DNA of 12,333 bases from Ruminococcus sp. UBA4385 (GCA_002391065.1 DGRP01000120.1:1-12333), one strand, 5' to 3'; shown: positions 1-4,949, counted from the first letter of the stretch. A program made the numbers and translations. Notes: generated by a model from the sequence alone, not told the origin.

Positions 1-363
1 TGAGATCATAAACAGATAGCGGCAGTATTCCGATTCTCTGTACAGGGTATGTCCTGCAAGGTCAAGGTGATAATTGACAATGCTGGCAGAATTTGAATAA
101 AGCTCAAAGTACATCATTGGGTTATTATCTATTTGGCTTATGTCTTTGCTAAGTCTGATATAAATATCTGTGTCCTTTGTAAATGTATGGCTTTCGGGGT
201 TAAATATACTATTCAGCTCATCAAATGTAGTTACAATATACGGGCTGGCTTTAGTTCCTGCGCCCGAAAGCGCCCCTGCCTTTATCACCACCTGCGGCAG
301 ATATGCAAACAGGGTAAACATAAGCGTAAGTGCGCACAAAAGCGAACAAAAACGTTTTCTCAT
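1..363 (-). CDS. Secreted protein of unknown function, N-terminal part only
   Basis: The reading frame starts at ATG 363-361 and is open to the window edge, so only the first 121 residues are visible. AGGAGG (375-370) lies 6 nt upstream of the start. The N-terminus is a signal peptide: basic MRKR, a hydrophobic core (residues 5-20) and a probable cleavage near residues 29-32 (KAGALS). The mature part opens with GAGTKASPYIVTTFDEL and later has YIRLSKDISQ and LDLAGHTLYR. This style (GTxxxPYxVxTxxEL followed by xIxLxxDI and LDLxGHTL) is familiar from exported clostridial proteins with right-handed beta-helix or adhesin-like repeats. That is family knowledge and an inference, because the body of the protein is missing. 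It has its own sigma-A promoter. A surface or secreted protein is likely; the exact function is unknown. Confidence 0.8.
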   Translation of the reverse strand, partial: MRKRFCSLLCALTLMFTLFAYLPQVVIKAGALSGAGTKASPYIVTTFDELNSIFNPESHTFTKDTDIYIRLSKDISQIDNNPMMYFELYSNSASIVNYHLDLAGHTLYRESEYCRYLFMIS

Positions 364-406
364 AATATACCTCCTTTAAAAAGAAAAAACCAAGCTTTCA
401 ATAATT

Positions 407-435
407 ATTCTATAGTAGAACGGCAAATATGTCAA
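407..435 (-). promoter_or_regulatory. Sigma-A promoter of the secreted-protein gene
   Basis: On the minus strand TTGACA (435-430) is followed after 17 bp by TAGAAT (412-407). This is a perfect -35 and a 5/6 -10 box, about 45 bp upstream of the ATG at 363. Confidence 0.8.
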
Positions 436-503
436 GTTTTTTAATAAACTTTTATATTTCCCACAAAGCAGCGCCGACATTTTTGTACTAAACGCAGACA
501 AAG

Positions 504-531
504 ACCGCTGTTATCCCTTGACAACAGCGGT
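504..531 (-). terminator. Inverted repeat over antitoxin-1 -35 box; likely toxin-1 mRNA terminator
   Basis: A perfect 9-bp inverted repeat (ACCGCTGTT at 504-512, AACAGCGGT at 523-531) is followed on the minus strand by CTTTGTCTG. The loop contains most of TTGACA, the -35 of the antitoxin promoter on the other strand. As a minus-strand terminator it has a weak U tract. It would end the toxin-1 mRNA after the whole antisense gene has been read. Module 2 has a hairpin in the same place (5027-5058). It could alternatively act as a DNA operator. Confidence 0.5.
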
Positions 532-546
532 GATATATGCTATAAT
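518..546 (+). promoter_or_regulatory. Consensus promoter of antisense RNA 1
   Basis: TTGACA (518-523), 17 bp, TATAAT (541-546): a perfect sigma-A consensus. The spacer ends GATATATGC, closely matching the module 2 antisense promoter (AGATATGC). Predicted start of transcription is about 552-554. Confidence 0.85.
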
Positions 547-552
547 ATCCAT

Positions 553-648
553 AAAGAGGAACGTACCGCTAGTAAGCGGCCACCTCCTAAACTAGCTGTT
601 CTTTAAGCAGCCGTCCTTAGTGGTGTTAGGGCGGCTACTTCTTTTTAT
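553..648 (+). ncRNA. Candidate type I antitoxin RNA 1 (antisense to toxin-1 mRNA)
   Basis: A short transcript of about 96 nt is predicted between the perfect promoter at 518-546 and an intrinsic terminator at 609-649. It runs convergently into the 3' end of the toxin-1 reading frame (stop at 637-635) and is fully antisense to the toxin mRNA 3' UTR. Its 5' part contains GGAACGTACCG (558-568), a small hairpin (CCGCT-AGTA-AGCGG) and GCGGCCACCTCCT (576-588). The corresponding segments recur in antitoxin 2. No reading frame of note lies in it. By analogy with RatA/TxpA and Fst-type systems it would repress the toxin mRNA. That function is inferred from architecture only. Confidence 0.7.
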
Positions 649-649
649 T
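609..649 (+). terminator. Intrinsic terminator of antisense RNA 1
   Basis: Stem AGCCGTCC (609-616) pairs with GGGCGGCT (629-636) with one G-U pair, followed by ACTTCTTTTTATT. The descending arm and U tract overlap the stop codon and last codons of toxin 1 on the opposite strand. Confidence 0.75.
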
Positions 650-721
650 GCAGTTGTCGAGTATGACCCCGACAATATTCGTGATAAGTAACATCAAAGT
701 CAGTACCTCGAGTACACTCAC
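635..721 (-). CDS. Candidate type I toxin 1, 28-aa single-TM peptide
   Basis: A GTG start (721-719) opens a 28-codon frame ending in TAG. The peptide begins MSVLEVLTLMLLITNIVGVI and ends DNCNKKK: a short N-terminus, one hydrophobic helix (about residues 5-21) and a basic tail. It aligns over its length with the peptide at 4836-4919, with about 16 of 27 positions identical. The layout resembles small holin-like type I toxins of Firmicutes (TxpA/BsrG type or the Hol-Tox family, MSVYExL start), which act at the membrane when their antisense RNA is lost. GGAAGGGGG (738-730) is the ribosome site, and it can pair with CCCTCCG just upstream. An in-frame GTG nine bases upstream overlaps that site and is unlikely to be the start. 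Toxicity is inferred, not visible. Confidence 0.72.
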   Translation of the reverse strand: MSVLEVLTLMLLITNIVGVILDNCNKKK

Positions 722-792
722 TATGCTCACCCCCTTCCGTTAAGTCGGAGGGTAGATTTGACCGCCTACCGTTTTTCACGATACGTTCCCGT
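722..792 (-). promoter_or_regulatory. Structured 5' leader of toxin-1 mRNA
   Basis: About 70 nt separate the predicted start of transcription (near 792) from the GTG. The core (GGAACGTATCG at 789-779, GTAGGCGGTCA at 769-759, CCCTCCG at 752-746, then the ribosome site) is nearly identical to the module 2 leader. GGTAG and CTACC form one hairpin. CCTCCG pairs with CGGAAGG of the ribosome site in another. The leader is also complementary to the mRNA 3' UTR at 558-587. Confidence 0.7.
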
Positions 793-798
793 ATCTAC

Positions 799-827
799 AT
801 AGTAACACAAATGTTTTGATATGTCAA
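799..827 (-). promoter_or_regulatory. Promoter of toxin 1
   Basis: On the minus strand TTGACA (827-822), 17 bp, TACTAT (804-799). The -35 is perfect and the -10 is 4/6, so it is predicted to be weaker than the antisense promoter facing it. That ratio suits an antitoxin in excess. Confidence 0.7.
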
Positions 828-830
828 CAC

Positions 831-857
831 AAAGACCCCGCAAAAGCGAGGTCTTTT
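831..857. terminator. Bidirectional hairpin between DUF4830 gene and module 1
   Basis: AAAGACCCCGC (831-841), loop AAAA, GCGAGGTCTTT (846-856): a stem of about 10 bp with one mismatch. The U tracts are short (TTTT on plus, TTT on minus). It is the best candidate terminator for the minus-strand DUF4830 gene, and it lies directly upstream of the toxin-1 promoter. A second hairpin, GTCGGC-AAA-GCCGAC, sits at 875-889. Confidence 0.55.
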
Positions 858-892
858 CATTCCTGTTGAAACCAGTCGGCAAAGCCGACACC

Positions 893-927
893 TTACCTGT
901 TCCCTGTTCCCTGTTACCTGTTCCCTA
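893..927. repeat. Five-unit heptamer tandem repeat at the DUF4830 stop codon
   Basis: Five consecutive 7-bp units read on the plus strand as TTACCTG, TTCCCTG, TTCCCTG, TTACCTG, TTCCCTA (on minus, GGGAACA/GGTAACA type). The last unit contains the TAG stop of the DUF4830 gene (927-925), so the array starts exactly where the gene ends. It resembles the short heptamer repeats known in other bacteria. No function is visible. Confidence 0.85.
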
Positions 928-1383
928 CCTACGAAGTCCCTGCATAAAGCCGCCGAGCTCTACCGAGCAGACGTCTCCGCCTATGAGCTTTCCGTCACAG
1001 ACGATAAGATTGGCTTTTATGCAGTCCTTTCCCGAATAGCCCTTGTAGTTCATGACCGTGTAGGTGTAAACAGTCGCTTTTTTGCCCTTGTAGTCCGACA
1101 GGTCAAAGCCCTGCTCCTTCTGAAGGTCATTGTAGGTCTTGTATACCTTATCAAACTTCTCGGGGATAGTTATCTCACGGGTGCTTTCGGGCTTTGTGCT
1201 GACCTTCCAGCCCATTTCACTCAGAAATGCCTGACGCTCCTTTTCGCTTCCGAGCTTTGTCTGCGATGCCTTTGCCCTCACCGCCCCGATCACCAGCACC
1301 AGAGCCGTCACCGCAAGGGCTATGACCGCCAGCAGAACTGCGCTGTGCTTCAGGTTTCTGAGCTTTACTGTTTTTATGTACAT
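925..1383 (-). CDS. Membrane-anchored DUF4830-type protein
   Basis: The 152-residue protein starts at ATG 1383-1381 with AAGGAG about 7 nt upstream. Residues 1-12 are basic, 13-36 form one transmembrane segment (AVLLAVIALAVTALVLVIGA), and the rest would lie outside the membrane. The soluble part has RQAFLSEMGW (about 51-60), ITIPEKFDKVYKTYNDLQKEQGFDLSDY (about 71-98) and IGGDVCSVELGGFM near the end. I recognise this pattern as DUF4830, a clostridial family without an assigned function. The gene stands alone on the minus strand, divergent from minD. Its stop codon lies in the heptamer array. I do not see a convincing sigma-A promoter for it. Family assignment is from memory of the motif. Confidence 0.8.
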   Translation of the reverse strand: MYIKTVKLRNLKHSAVLLAVIALAVTALVLVIGAVRAKASQTKLGSEKERQAFLSEMGWKVSTKPESTREITIPEKFDKVYKTYNDLQKEQGFDLSDYKGKKATVYTYTVMNYKGYSGKDCIKANLIVCDGKLIGGDVCSVELGGFMQGLRR

Positions 1384-1608
1384 AGCTGTCTCCTTTCCTG
1401 CGGAACTGCCTCACTTGTCCGCTTTTTAACAGGTATATGCAGAGCTCTCTCAGCTTATTACAGAACAGCGCATTTTTTCTTGTGTCATGACAGCCTGCTA
1501 AGCACTATATACAGTATGGCAAAAATTTGTCCCTTGTGCAAAATAGCTAAATCTCAAAGTGCTATTTAATGTGAATTAACGATTTTGTGCTTTTTCATAA
1601 AAATTACT
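1384..1608. other. Divergent intergenic region upstream of DUF4830 gene and minD
   Basis: No gene is supported here. It holds a perfect 10-bp palindrome TGTCATGACA (1483-1492), AGAGCTCT (1441-1448), and a 7-bp inverted repeat AAATAGC (1541-1547) / GCTATTT (1561-1567) about 40 bp upstream of the minD promoter. These could be regulator sites, but nothing decides it. The longer frames here are AT-rich chance frames without ribosome sites. Confidence 0.4.
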
Positions 1609-1636
1609 TTGACAAATCGAAAATATGTGGTAAAAT
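1609..1636 (+). promoter_or_regulatory. Promoter of the minD-mgsA unit
   Basis: TTGACA (1609-1614), 16 bp, TAAAAT (1631-1636). Predicted transcription start is near 1643, leaving a leader of about 147 nt before the minD ATG. Confidence 0.75.
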
Positions 1637-1642
1637 AATAAT

Positions 1643-1789
1643 AGGTAACGTCTGTCGCTGTGATGACAGCGTTAAATGACTGCGCCCTCTTAAACGGCAG
1701 TGCCGTGCGGAGCAGTCTCCGCAAACCGGCTGTTGCAGTGCGGTATGCGGGCTTATCTATTTCATGTACGTGAAAGGAGCAATGAGCTT
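1643..1789 (+). promoter_or_regulatory. Long structured 5' leader of minD-mgsA
   Basis: Three consecutive stem-loops can be drawn. The first pairs AACG-T-CTGTC with GACAG-CGTT (1647-1673). The second pairs GACTGC (1678-1683) with GCAGTC (1712-1717) and encloses ACGGC-AGT-GCCGT (1694-1706). The third pairs CCGCA (1719-1723) with TGCGG (1739-1743). No U-rich terminator follows, and it does not match a riboswitch class I know. AAAGGAG (1773-1779) is the minD ribosome site. A six-codon overlapping frame starts at ATG 1782 but is only 2 nt from that site. Regulation through this leader is an inference. Confidence 0.45.
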
Positions 1790-2527
1790 ATGTCAAAAAT
1801 AATTGCAGTTACTTCGGGTAAGGGCGGAACAGGAAAATCATCTATCAGCGCCTGCCTGGGTTATGCTCTTGCAAAGCAGGGTAACAGAACCCTTATAATC
1901 GAGCTGGACTTCGGTCTGAGATGTATGGACATCATGCTGGGTATGCAGGGTAATATTCCTTATGACCTTGGCGATGTTCTTGAGGGCACCTGTGATGTTT
2001 ACAAGGCTACAACTACTGTTAAGCTTGCCTCTAACCTGAGTGTGCTCTGCGCACCGAGCGATCCTTTTGTACAGCTCAAGGCTGAGGACATTGAGAAGAT
2101 CACTCAGGAAATGAGAAAGTATTTTGAATACATCATTATTGACACCTCTGCAGGTATCAACGGTTCTGTATTCGACATTGTAACCAACTCTGACCTTATT
2201 CTTATAGTAACTACACCTGACCCTGTCTGTGTAAGAGACGGAAGAATGATGTCCGATGAGTTCTACAAGAGAGGAAACCAGAAGCAGAGACTTGTTATAA
2301 ACAAGGCTAACAAGAGAATCTTCGAGTATGACGATATGGATGACCTTGATGCTATCATTGATACTATCGGTGTACAGCTTCTCGGCGTTATCCCCGAGGA
2401 CAGCGCAATTCCGCTTGCAACAGGTAAGGGCGCACCGCTTTCGTCGAGCTCAATGGGCTTCCTTGCATTCTCGGCTATTTCGAGAAGGATCAAGGGCGAG
2501 CATATACCGCTTTCGATAAAGGTTTGA
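1790..2527 (+). CDS. minD: MinD-like ParA-family ATPase
   Basis: A 245-residue P-loop ATPase of the MinD/ParA class. The deviant Walker A SGKGGTGKSS (residues 9-18) has both lysines (K11, K16). ELDFGLRCMDIMLG (38-51) matches the MinD DxGLRNLDxxLG segment, and YIIIDTSAG (114-122) is Walker B. MinD proteins bind the membrane as ATP dimers and, with MinC, place the division septum. This one stops at ISRRIKGEHIPLSIKV, where typical MinD continues into an amphipathic membrane-targeting helix, and that helix is absent. ATG 1790 is preferred over the longer frame from 1700 because it lies 10 nt after AAAGGAG and aligns with MinD starts. It is followed after 34 bp by mgsA, a neighbour pairing common in clostridial mre-min loci. 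No minC or minE is in view. Another MinD/ParA-type role is possible. Confidence 0.82.
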   Translation: MSKIIAVTSGKGGTGKSSISACLGYALAKQGNRTLIIELDFGLRCMDIMLGMQGNIPYDLGDVLEGTCDVYKATTTVKLASNLSVLCAPSDPFVQLKAEDIEKITQEMRKYFEYIIIDTSAGINGSVFDIVTNSDLILIVTTPDPVCVRDGRMMSDEFYKRGNQKQRLVINKANKRIFEYDDMDDLDAIIDTIGVQLLGVIPEDSAIPLATGKGAPLSSSSMGFLAFSAISRRIKGEHIPLSIKV

Positions 2528-2561
2528 TAACTGTACTATTATATAAATCGGGGGGATCATT

Positions 2562-2972
2562 TTGAATATAGCACTTATCGCACACGACTCCAAAAAGGAG
2601 CTTATGGTTCAGTTTTGCATAGCTTACTGCGGAGTTCTGAGCAAACACACATTATGCGCTACCGGCACTACCGGAAAGATGGTCGCCGAAGCAACAGGGC
2701 TGAGCGTTCAGCGTTATCTGAGTGGTTCTCAGGGCGGAGACCAGCAGATCTCTGCAAGAATCTCCTGCAACGAGATCGACCTGCTTCTCTTTTTCAGAGA
2801 CCCGATCTCCGCAAAGCCTCACGAGCCCAATGAAGCAAATCTTATGAGACTTTGTGATGTTCACAATATACCTGTGGCTACGAACATAGCAACAGCCGAG
2901 GCGCTTATCCATGCGCTTGAGCGAGGCGACCTTGACTGGCGTGATATTGTTAATCCTTCCGCCCCCATGTAA
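2562..2972 (+). CDS. mgsA: Methylglyoxal synthase (TTG start)
   Basis: A 136-residue protein matching methylglyoxal synthase, the cytosolic enzyme that converts dihydroxyacetone phosphate to methylglyoxal and phosphate as a glycolytic bypass. Seen: [10 protein letters not shown] (3-12), ATGTTGK (33-39) for phosphate binding, SGSQGGDQQ (54-62) with the catalytic-base aspartate D60 (E. coli D71), FFRDP (77-81, E. coli D91), PHEPN (86-90) and [12 protein letters not shown] (102-113). Where E. coli and Bacillus enzymes read PHDPD/PHEPD, this one has Asn90. Translation must start at TTG 2562: GGGGGG (2550-2555) lies 6 nt upstream, no in-frame ATG exists between the previous stop and this codon, and the next Met (15) would drop the HDxxK motif. 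It is cotranscribed with minD and followed by a strong terminator. Confidence 0.92.
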   Translation: MNIALIAHDSKKELMVQFCIAYCGVLSKHTLCATGTTGKMVAEATGLSVQRYLSGSQGGDQQISARISCNEIDLLLFFRDPISAKPHEPNEANLMRLCDVHNIPVATNIATAEALIHALERGDLDWRDIVNPSAPM

Positions 2973-2997
2973 GACCGGAATGAGCGATACTGCAATA

Positions 2998-3038
2998 AAA
3001 AACACTTCTGCTGTATAACGGCAGAAGTGTTTTTGTTT
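2998..3038. terminator. Strong bidirectional terminator between mgsA and GH26 gene
   Basis: A perfect 14-bp stem AAAAACACTTCTGC (2998-3011) / GCAGAAGTGTTTTT (3021-3034) with a 9-nt loop. U-rich tails lie on both strands (TTTTTGTTTT on plus, TTTTTTATT on minus). It ends mgsA from the left and the GH26 gene from the right. Confidence 0.92.
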
Positions 3039-3039
3039 T

Positions 3040-3084
3040 AAGGCAGCACCGCACGACCCGCGGCTAACGCCCCTGCGCTGCCTT
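3040..3084. repeat. 45-bp GC-rich REP-like palindrome
   Basis: AAGGCAGC (3040-3047) and GCTGCCTT (3077-3084) are perfect 8-bp terminal inverted repeats around a GC-rich centre with CCGCGG (3058-3063). The element fills exactly the gap between the terminator and the GH26 stop codon. Its form suggests a dispersed extragenic palindrome; genome-wide copies cannot be checked here. Confidence 0.5.
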
Positions 3085-3085
3085 G

Positions 3086-4681
3086 CTACAGTGCAAGCTT
3101 GTCCCTTGTGACAGTCATGGAGTTGTTGTACATCTCTATAAGCTCATCGGCAGTGTTGTACTGCTCGGAGAGCTCTCCGCTTTCGGTCAGAAGATAGTTT
3201 CCGCCCCAGTGCCCGATTATACCCCAGAAGGCATTGTCATCGGCTAAGCTCTGGATCGAGGGGAAGCTTCCGCACTCACTCATAATTACGGGCTTGTCGG
3301 GGCTGATGTTTGCAAGATACAAGAGCACATCTGCATGGCTGTCAGTCTTGTCCTCGGAGTAGACATCTGCCGAAACTATATCGCACAGAGAATCGCCCAC
3401 ATACCAGTCGGCATTCTGAGCGCTCCACACCCAGATAAGATTGTCAAGCCCGTGGTAAACGTTCAGTCTCTTGTAAAGCACCTTCCACAGCCAGATATAG
3501 CTGTCCTTGTCCCTTCCCCACCAGAAGAGCCCGTTGCTCGCCTCGTGAAGAGGTCTCCACAGCACAGGAACGCCTGCGTCTTTAAGCTTTTTAAGCTCCG
3601 CAGCCGCCTTGTCTATGTCCTTGATAAGCTCTACGGTCTCGGCTGCGATCTTGCCCTCGTCACGCATTTTTTCAAGGCTCTCTATAGGCTGCTCGGCTGT
3701 CTTTTCGGGAGTTTTCGCCTTCATTATATTGAAGTCGGTGTCCTCGGCATAAAAGCCGTTCTTAGCTGAGGGCGCCTTCCAGTGCCACATATAGCCGACT
3801 ATTCCGCCGTCTTTGTGCCACTGTATCGCAAGGTCTATATCCTTGTCAGTCAGCGAGCTGTCAGCGTCGGTCACGTTCATAAGGTCTCCGAAGCGCACCG
3901 CAGGATATTTTCCTGTTGTCCTGAATATCATATCGGTCTCAGCCGTAGTGCCTGCCGTGTCATACTGCCCGAGCAGTATCTTCTTGCCGTACACTCCGCT
4001 GAGGTAGCTGTAAAGCGTCTTCGTGTTCTCGGCCGATGATGCGTTTGAAAGCGCAGTCTCCTTCACCGAGGGCGCAAACGAGCCTATCTCAGCACTTGCA
4101 GCGATAGTCACACGGTCAATGTCAAGACCGCCGTCTATGGGATTAAGATTTACTTTAAGCGCTCCCTTTTCAAGCCATACGTTCTTGATTATCGTAGTTT
4201 CAAATCCGCCCGAGCCCGACGAGCTTACCTCCATAAGCTTAGCACCGTTTCCCATAAGCTCATTCACGCAGGGCACATCAGAAGCCGAGGTTATCGCCAC
4301 ATTGTAGTACTGCGATGCAGGCAGCTCAAAGCTGACGCTCCAGTCCTCAGCCTTCACAAGCTCCGTTACATAGCCCTCACCCGTGAAGCCCTCACGCTCG
4401 CTGCTTGCGGCAGCACCGCCCGAGAGCGTTCCCTCCTCAGCCTGCAAGGTCTGTGTGTACTTGACATACTCTGCAGGTTCGGGAGTGACCGTAACCTCAT
4501 CAAAGCTGACCTCAGGCACTTCGGGGGCCGTTTGCTCCTCAGCAATACTGCTGTCAGAGAGCTCCTCCGAGGAAGAGTCAGCCTGACTGACTTTTTTAAC
4601 ATCTATTTTCTCAATATCAGTTCCACAGCCCGACAGCATAAGCACCGCCGCCAGCGCCGAGAGAAATATCCTTCTGTTCAT
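3086..4681 (-). CDS. GH26 beta-mannanase lipoprotein with CBM35-like module
   Basis: A 531-residue secreted lipoprotein. The ATG at 4681 follows AAAGGTG by 6 nt and gives a lipoprotein signal ending LMLSGC (Cys19). The longer frame from 4726 adds 15 residues and crosses the promoter. Residues 20-75 are a Ser/Glu/Pro-rich linker. About 76-197 look like a CBM35-type carbohydrate-binding module (QAEEGTLSGGA, DGGLDIDRVTI). About 217-515 form the GH26 TIM barrel. WRPLHEASNGLFWWG carries the acid/base Glu380 and VIMSECGSF the nucleophile Glu469; SAQNADWYVGD and SADVYSED are also typical. GH26 enzymes mainly cleave beta-1,4-mannan, so the likely role is mannan or glucomannan breakdown at the cell surface. 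A beta-1,3-xylanase or other GH26 specificity cannot be excluded. It is transcribed alone and ends at the 2998-3034 terminator. Confidence 0.9.
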   Translation of the reverse strand: MNRRIFLSALAAVLMLSGCGTDIEKIDVKKVSQADSSSEELSDSSIAEEQTAPEVPEVSFDEVTVTPEPAEYVKYTQTLQAEEGTLSGGAAASSEREGFTGEGYVTELVKAEDWSVSFELPASQYYNVAITSASDVPCVNELMGNGAKLMEVSSSGSGGFETTIIKNVWLEKGALKVNLNPIDGGLDIDRVTIAASAEIGSFAPSVKETALSNASSAENTKTLYSYLSGVYGKKILLGQYDTAGTTAETDMIFRTTGKYPAVRFGDLMNVTDADSSLTDKDIDLAIQWHKDGGIVGYMWHWKAPSAKNGFYAEDTDFNIMKAKTPEKTAEQPIESLEKMRDEGKIAAETVELIKDIDKAAAELKKLKDAGVPVLWRPLHEASNGLFWWGRDKDSYIWLWKVLYKRLNVYHGLDNLIWVWSAQNADWYVGDSLCDIVSADVYSEDKTDSHADVLLYLANISPDKPVIMSECGSFPSIQSLADDNAFWGIIGHWGGNYLLTESGELSEQYNTADELIEMYNNSMTVTRDKLAL

Positions 4682-4697
4682 AACAATCACCTTTAGT

Positions 4698-4726
4698 ATT
4701 ATAGCACATAGGCTTCCCAAAATCAA
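4698..4726 (-). promoter_or_regulatory. Probable GH26 promoter, divergent from toxin 2
   Basis: On the minus strand TTGATT (4726-4721), 17 bp, TATAAT (4703-4698). The -10 is perfect and the -35 is 4/6. The predicted start (near 4691) falls inside the GH26 ribosome site (4694-4688), so the transcript would be almost leaderless. The toxin-2 -35 box begins 7 bp away on the other strand. Confidence 0.6.
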
Positions 4727-4732
4727 GTGTTG

Positions 4733-4761
4733 TTGACAATACGGAACAACTGTGCTATAAT
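4733..4761 (+). promoter_or_regulatory. Consensus promoter of toxin 2
   Basis: TTGACA (4733-4738), 17 bp, TATAAT (4756-4761): a perfect sigma-A consensus with predicted start near 4768. Unlike toxin 1, its -10 is not weakened. Confidence 0.85.
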
Positions 4762-4767
4762 GATATC

Positions 4768-4835
4768 AGGAACGTATCGTGAAAACGGTAGGCGGTCAGA
4801 TCTACCCTCCGACTTAGCGGAAGGGGGGATGCGGT
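4768..4835 (+). promoter_or_regulatory. Structured 5' leader of toxin-2 mRNA
   Basis: From GGAACGTATCG (4769-4779) to the ribosome site GGAAGGGGGG (4819-4828) this leader differs from leader 1 by only a few bases. It can form a GAAA-loop hairpin (ATCGT-GAAA-ACGGT, 4776-4789), GGTAG/CTACC, and an SD-masking hairpin CCTCCG (4806-4811) with CGGAAGG. Three blocks are complementary to the mRNA 3' UTR at 4967-4996. Confidence 0.7.
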
Positions 4836-4919
4836 ATGAGCGTTACAGAGGTATTAACTTTACTTATTCTGATAACAAACATAATTGGCCTTGTGGTCAA
4901 TATCTGCAAAAAAAGATAA
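4836..4919 (+). CDS. Candidate type I toxin 2, 27-aa single-TM peptide
   Basis: ATG 4836 lies 7 nt after GGAAGGGGGG and opens a 27-codon frame. The peptide begins MSVTEVLTLLILITNIIGLV and ends VNICKKR: one hydrophobic helix (about 5-22) and a basic C-terminus. It is a paralogue of the peptide at 635-721. The last codons (AAAAAAAGA) lie over the terminator tract of the convergent antisense RNA. The form matches small membrane-active type I toxins of Firmicutes (holin-like, TxpA/BsrG-like). Assignment rests on peptide shape, the MSVxEVLTL start and the whole-module architecture. Membrane toxicity is inferred. The gene is too short for ordinary gene callers. Confidence 0.75.
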   Translation: MSVTEVLTLLILITNIIGLVVNICKKR

Positions 4920-4949
4920 CCGCCCTAATTGCCTGGAAGAGCGGTTATC
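4908..4949 (-). terminator. Intrinsic terminator of antisense RNA 2
   Basis: On the minus strand GATAACCGC (4949-4941), loop, GCGGTTATC (4923-4915), then seven T (4914-4908): a 9-bp perfect stem with a proper U tract. The aspS operon has no better terminator, so this hairpin may also stop aspS read-through. Confidence 0.85.

Noticed and set aside
133..444. 103-codon plus-strand frame at the left end
   Set aside because: It opposes the signal-peptide gene, which has a good ribosome site and promoter. The plus frame has neither.
893..927. CRISPR array
   Set aside because: The units are 7 bp tandem copies without spacers, and no cas gene is near.
1400..1445. Sporulation sigma-F-like promoter for the DUF4830 gene (GCATA and GGACAAGTG on minus)
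   Set aside because: The -10 region matches only partly, and no sporulation context is visible.
1719..1760. c-di-GMP (GEMM) riboswitch, suggested by GCAAACC in the minD leader
   Set aside because: The short match is not accompanied by the other conserved GEMM elements or the expected paired geometry.
1700..1789. Extended N-terminus of the MinD-like protein
   Set aside because: The 30 extra residues lie in the structured leader before a good ribosome site and do not align with MinD.
4836..4919. Phage holin gene
   Set aside because: There is no lysin or phage gene nearby, the peptide has one short TM helix, and the convergent antisense RNA architecture fits a type I toxin better.
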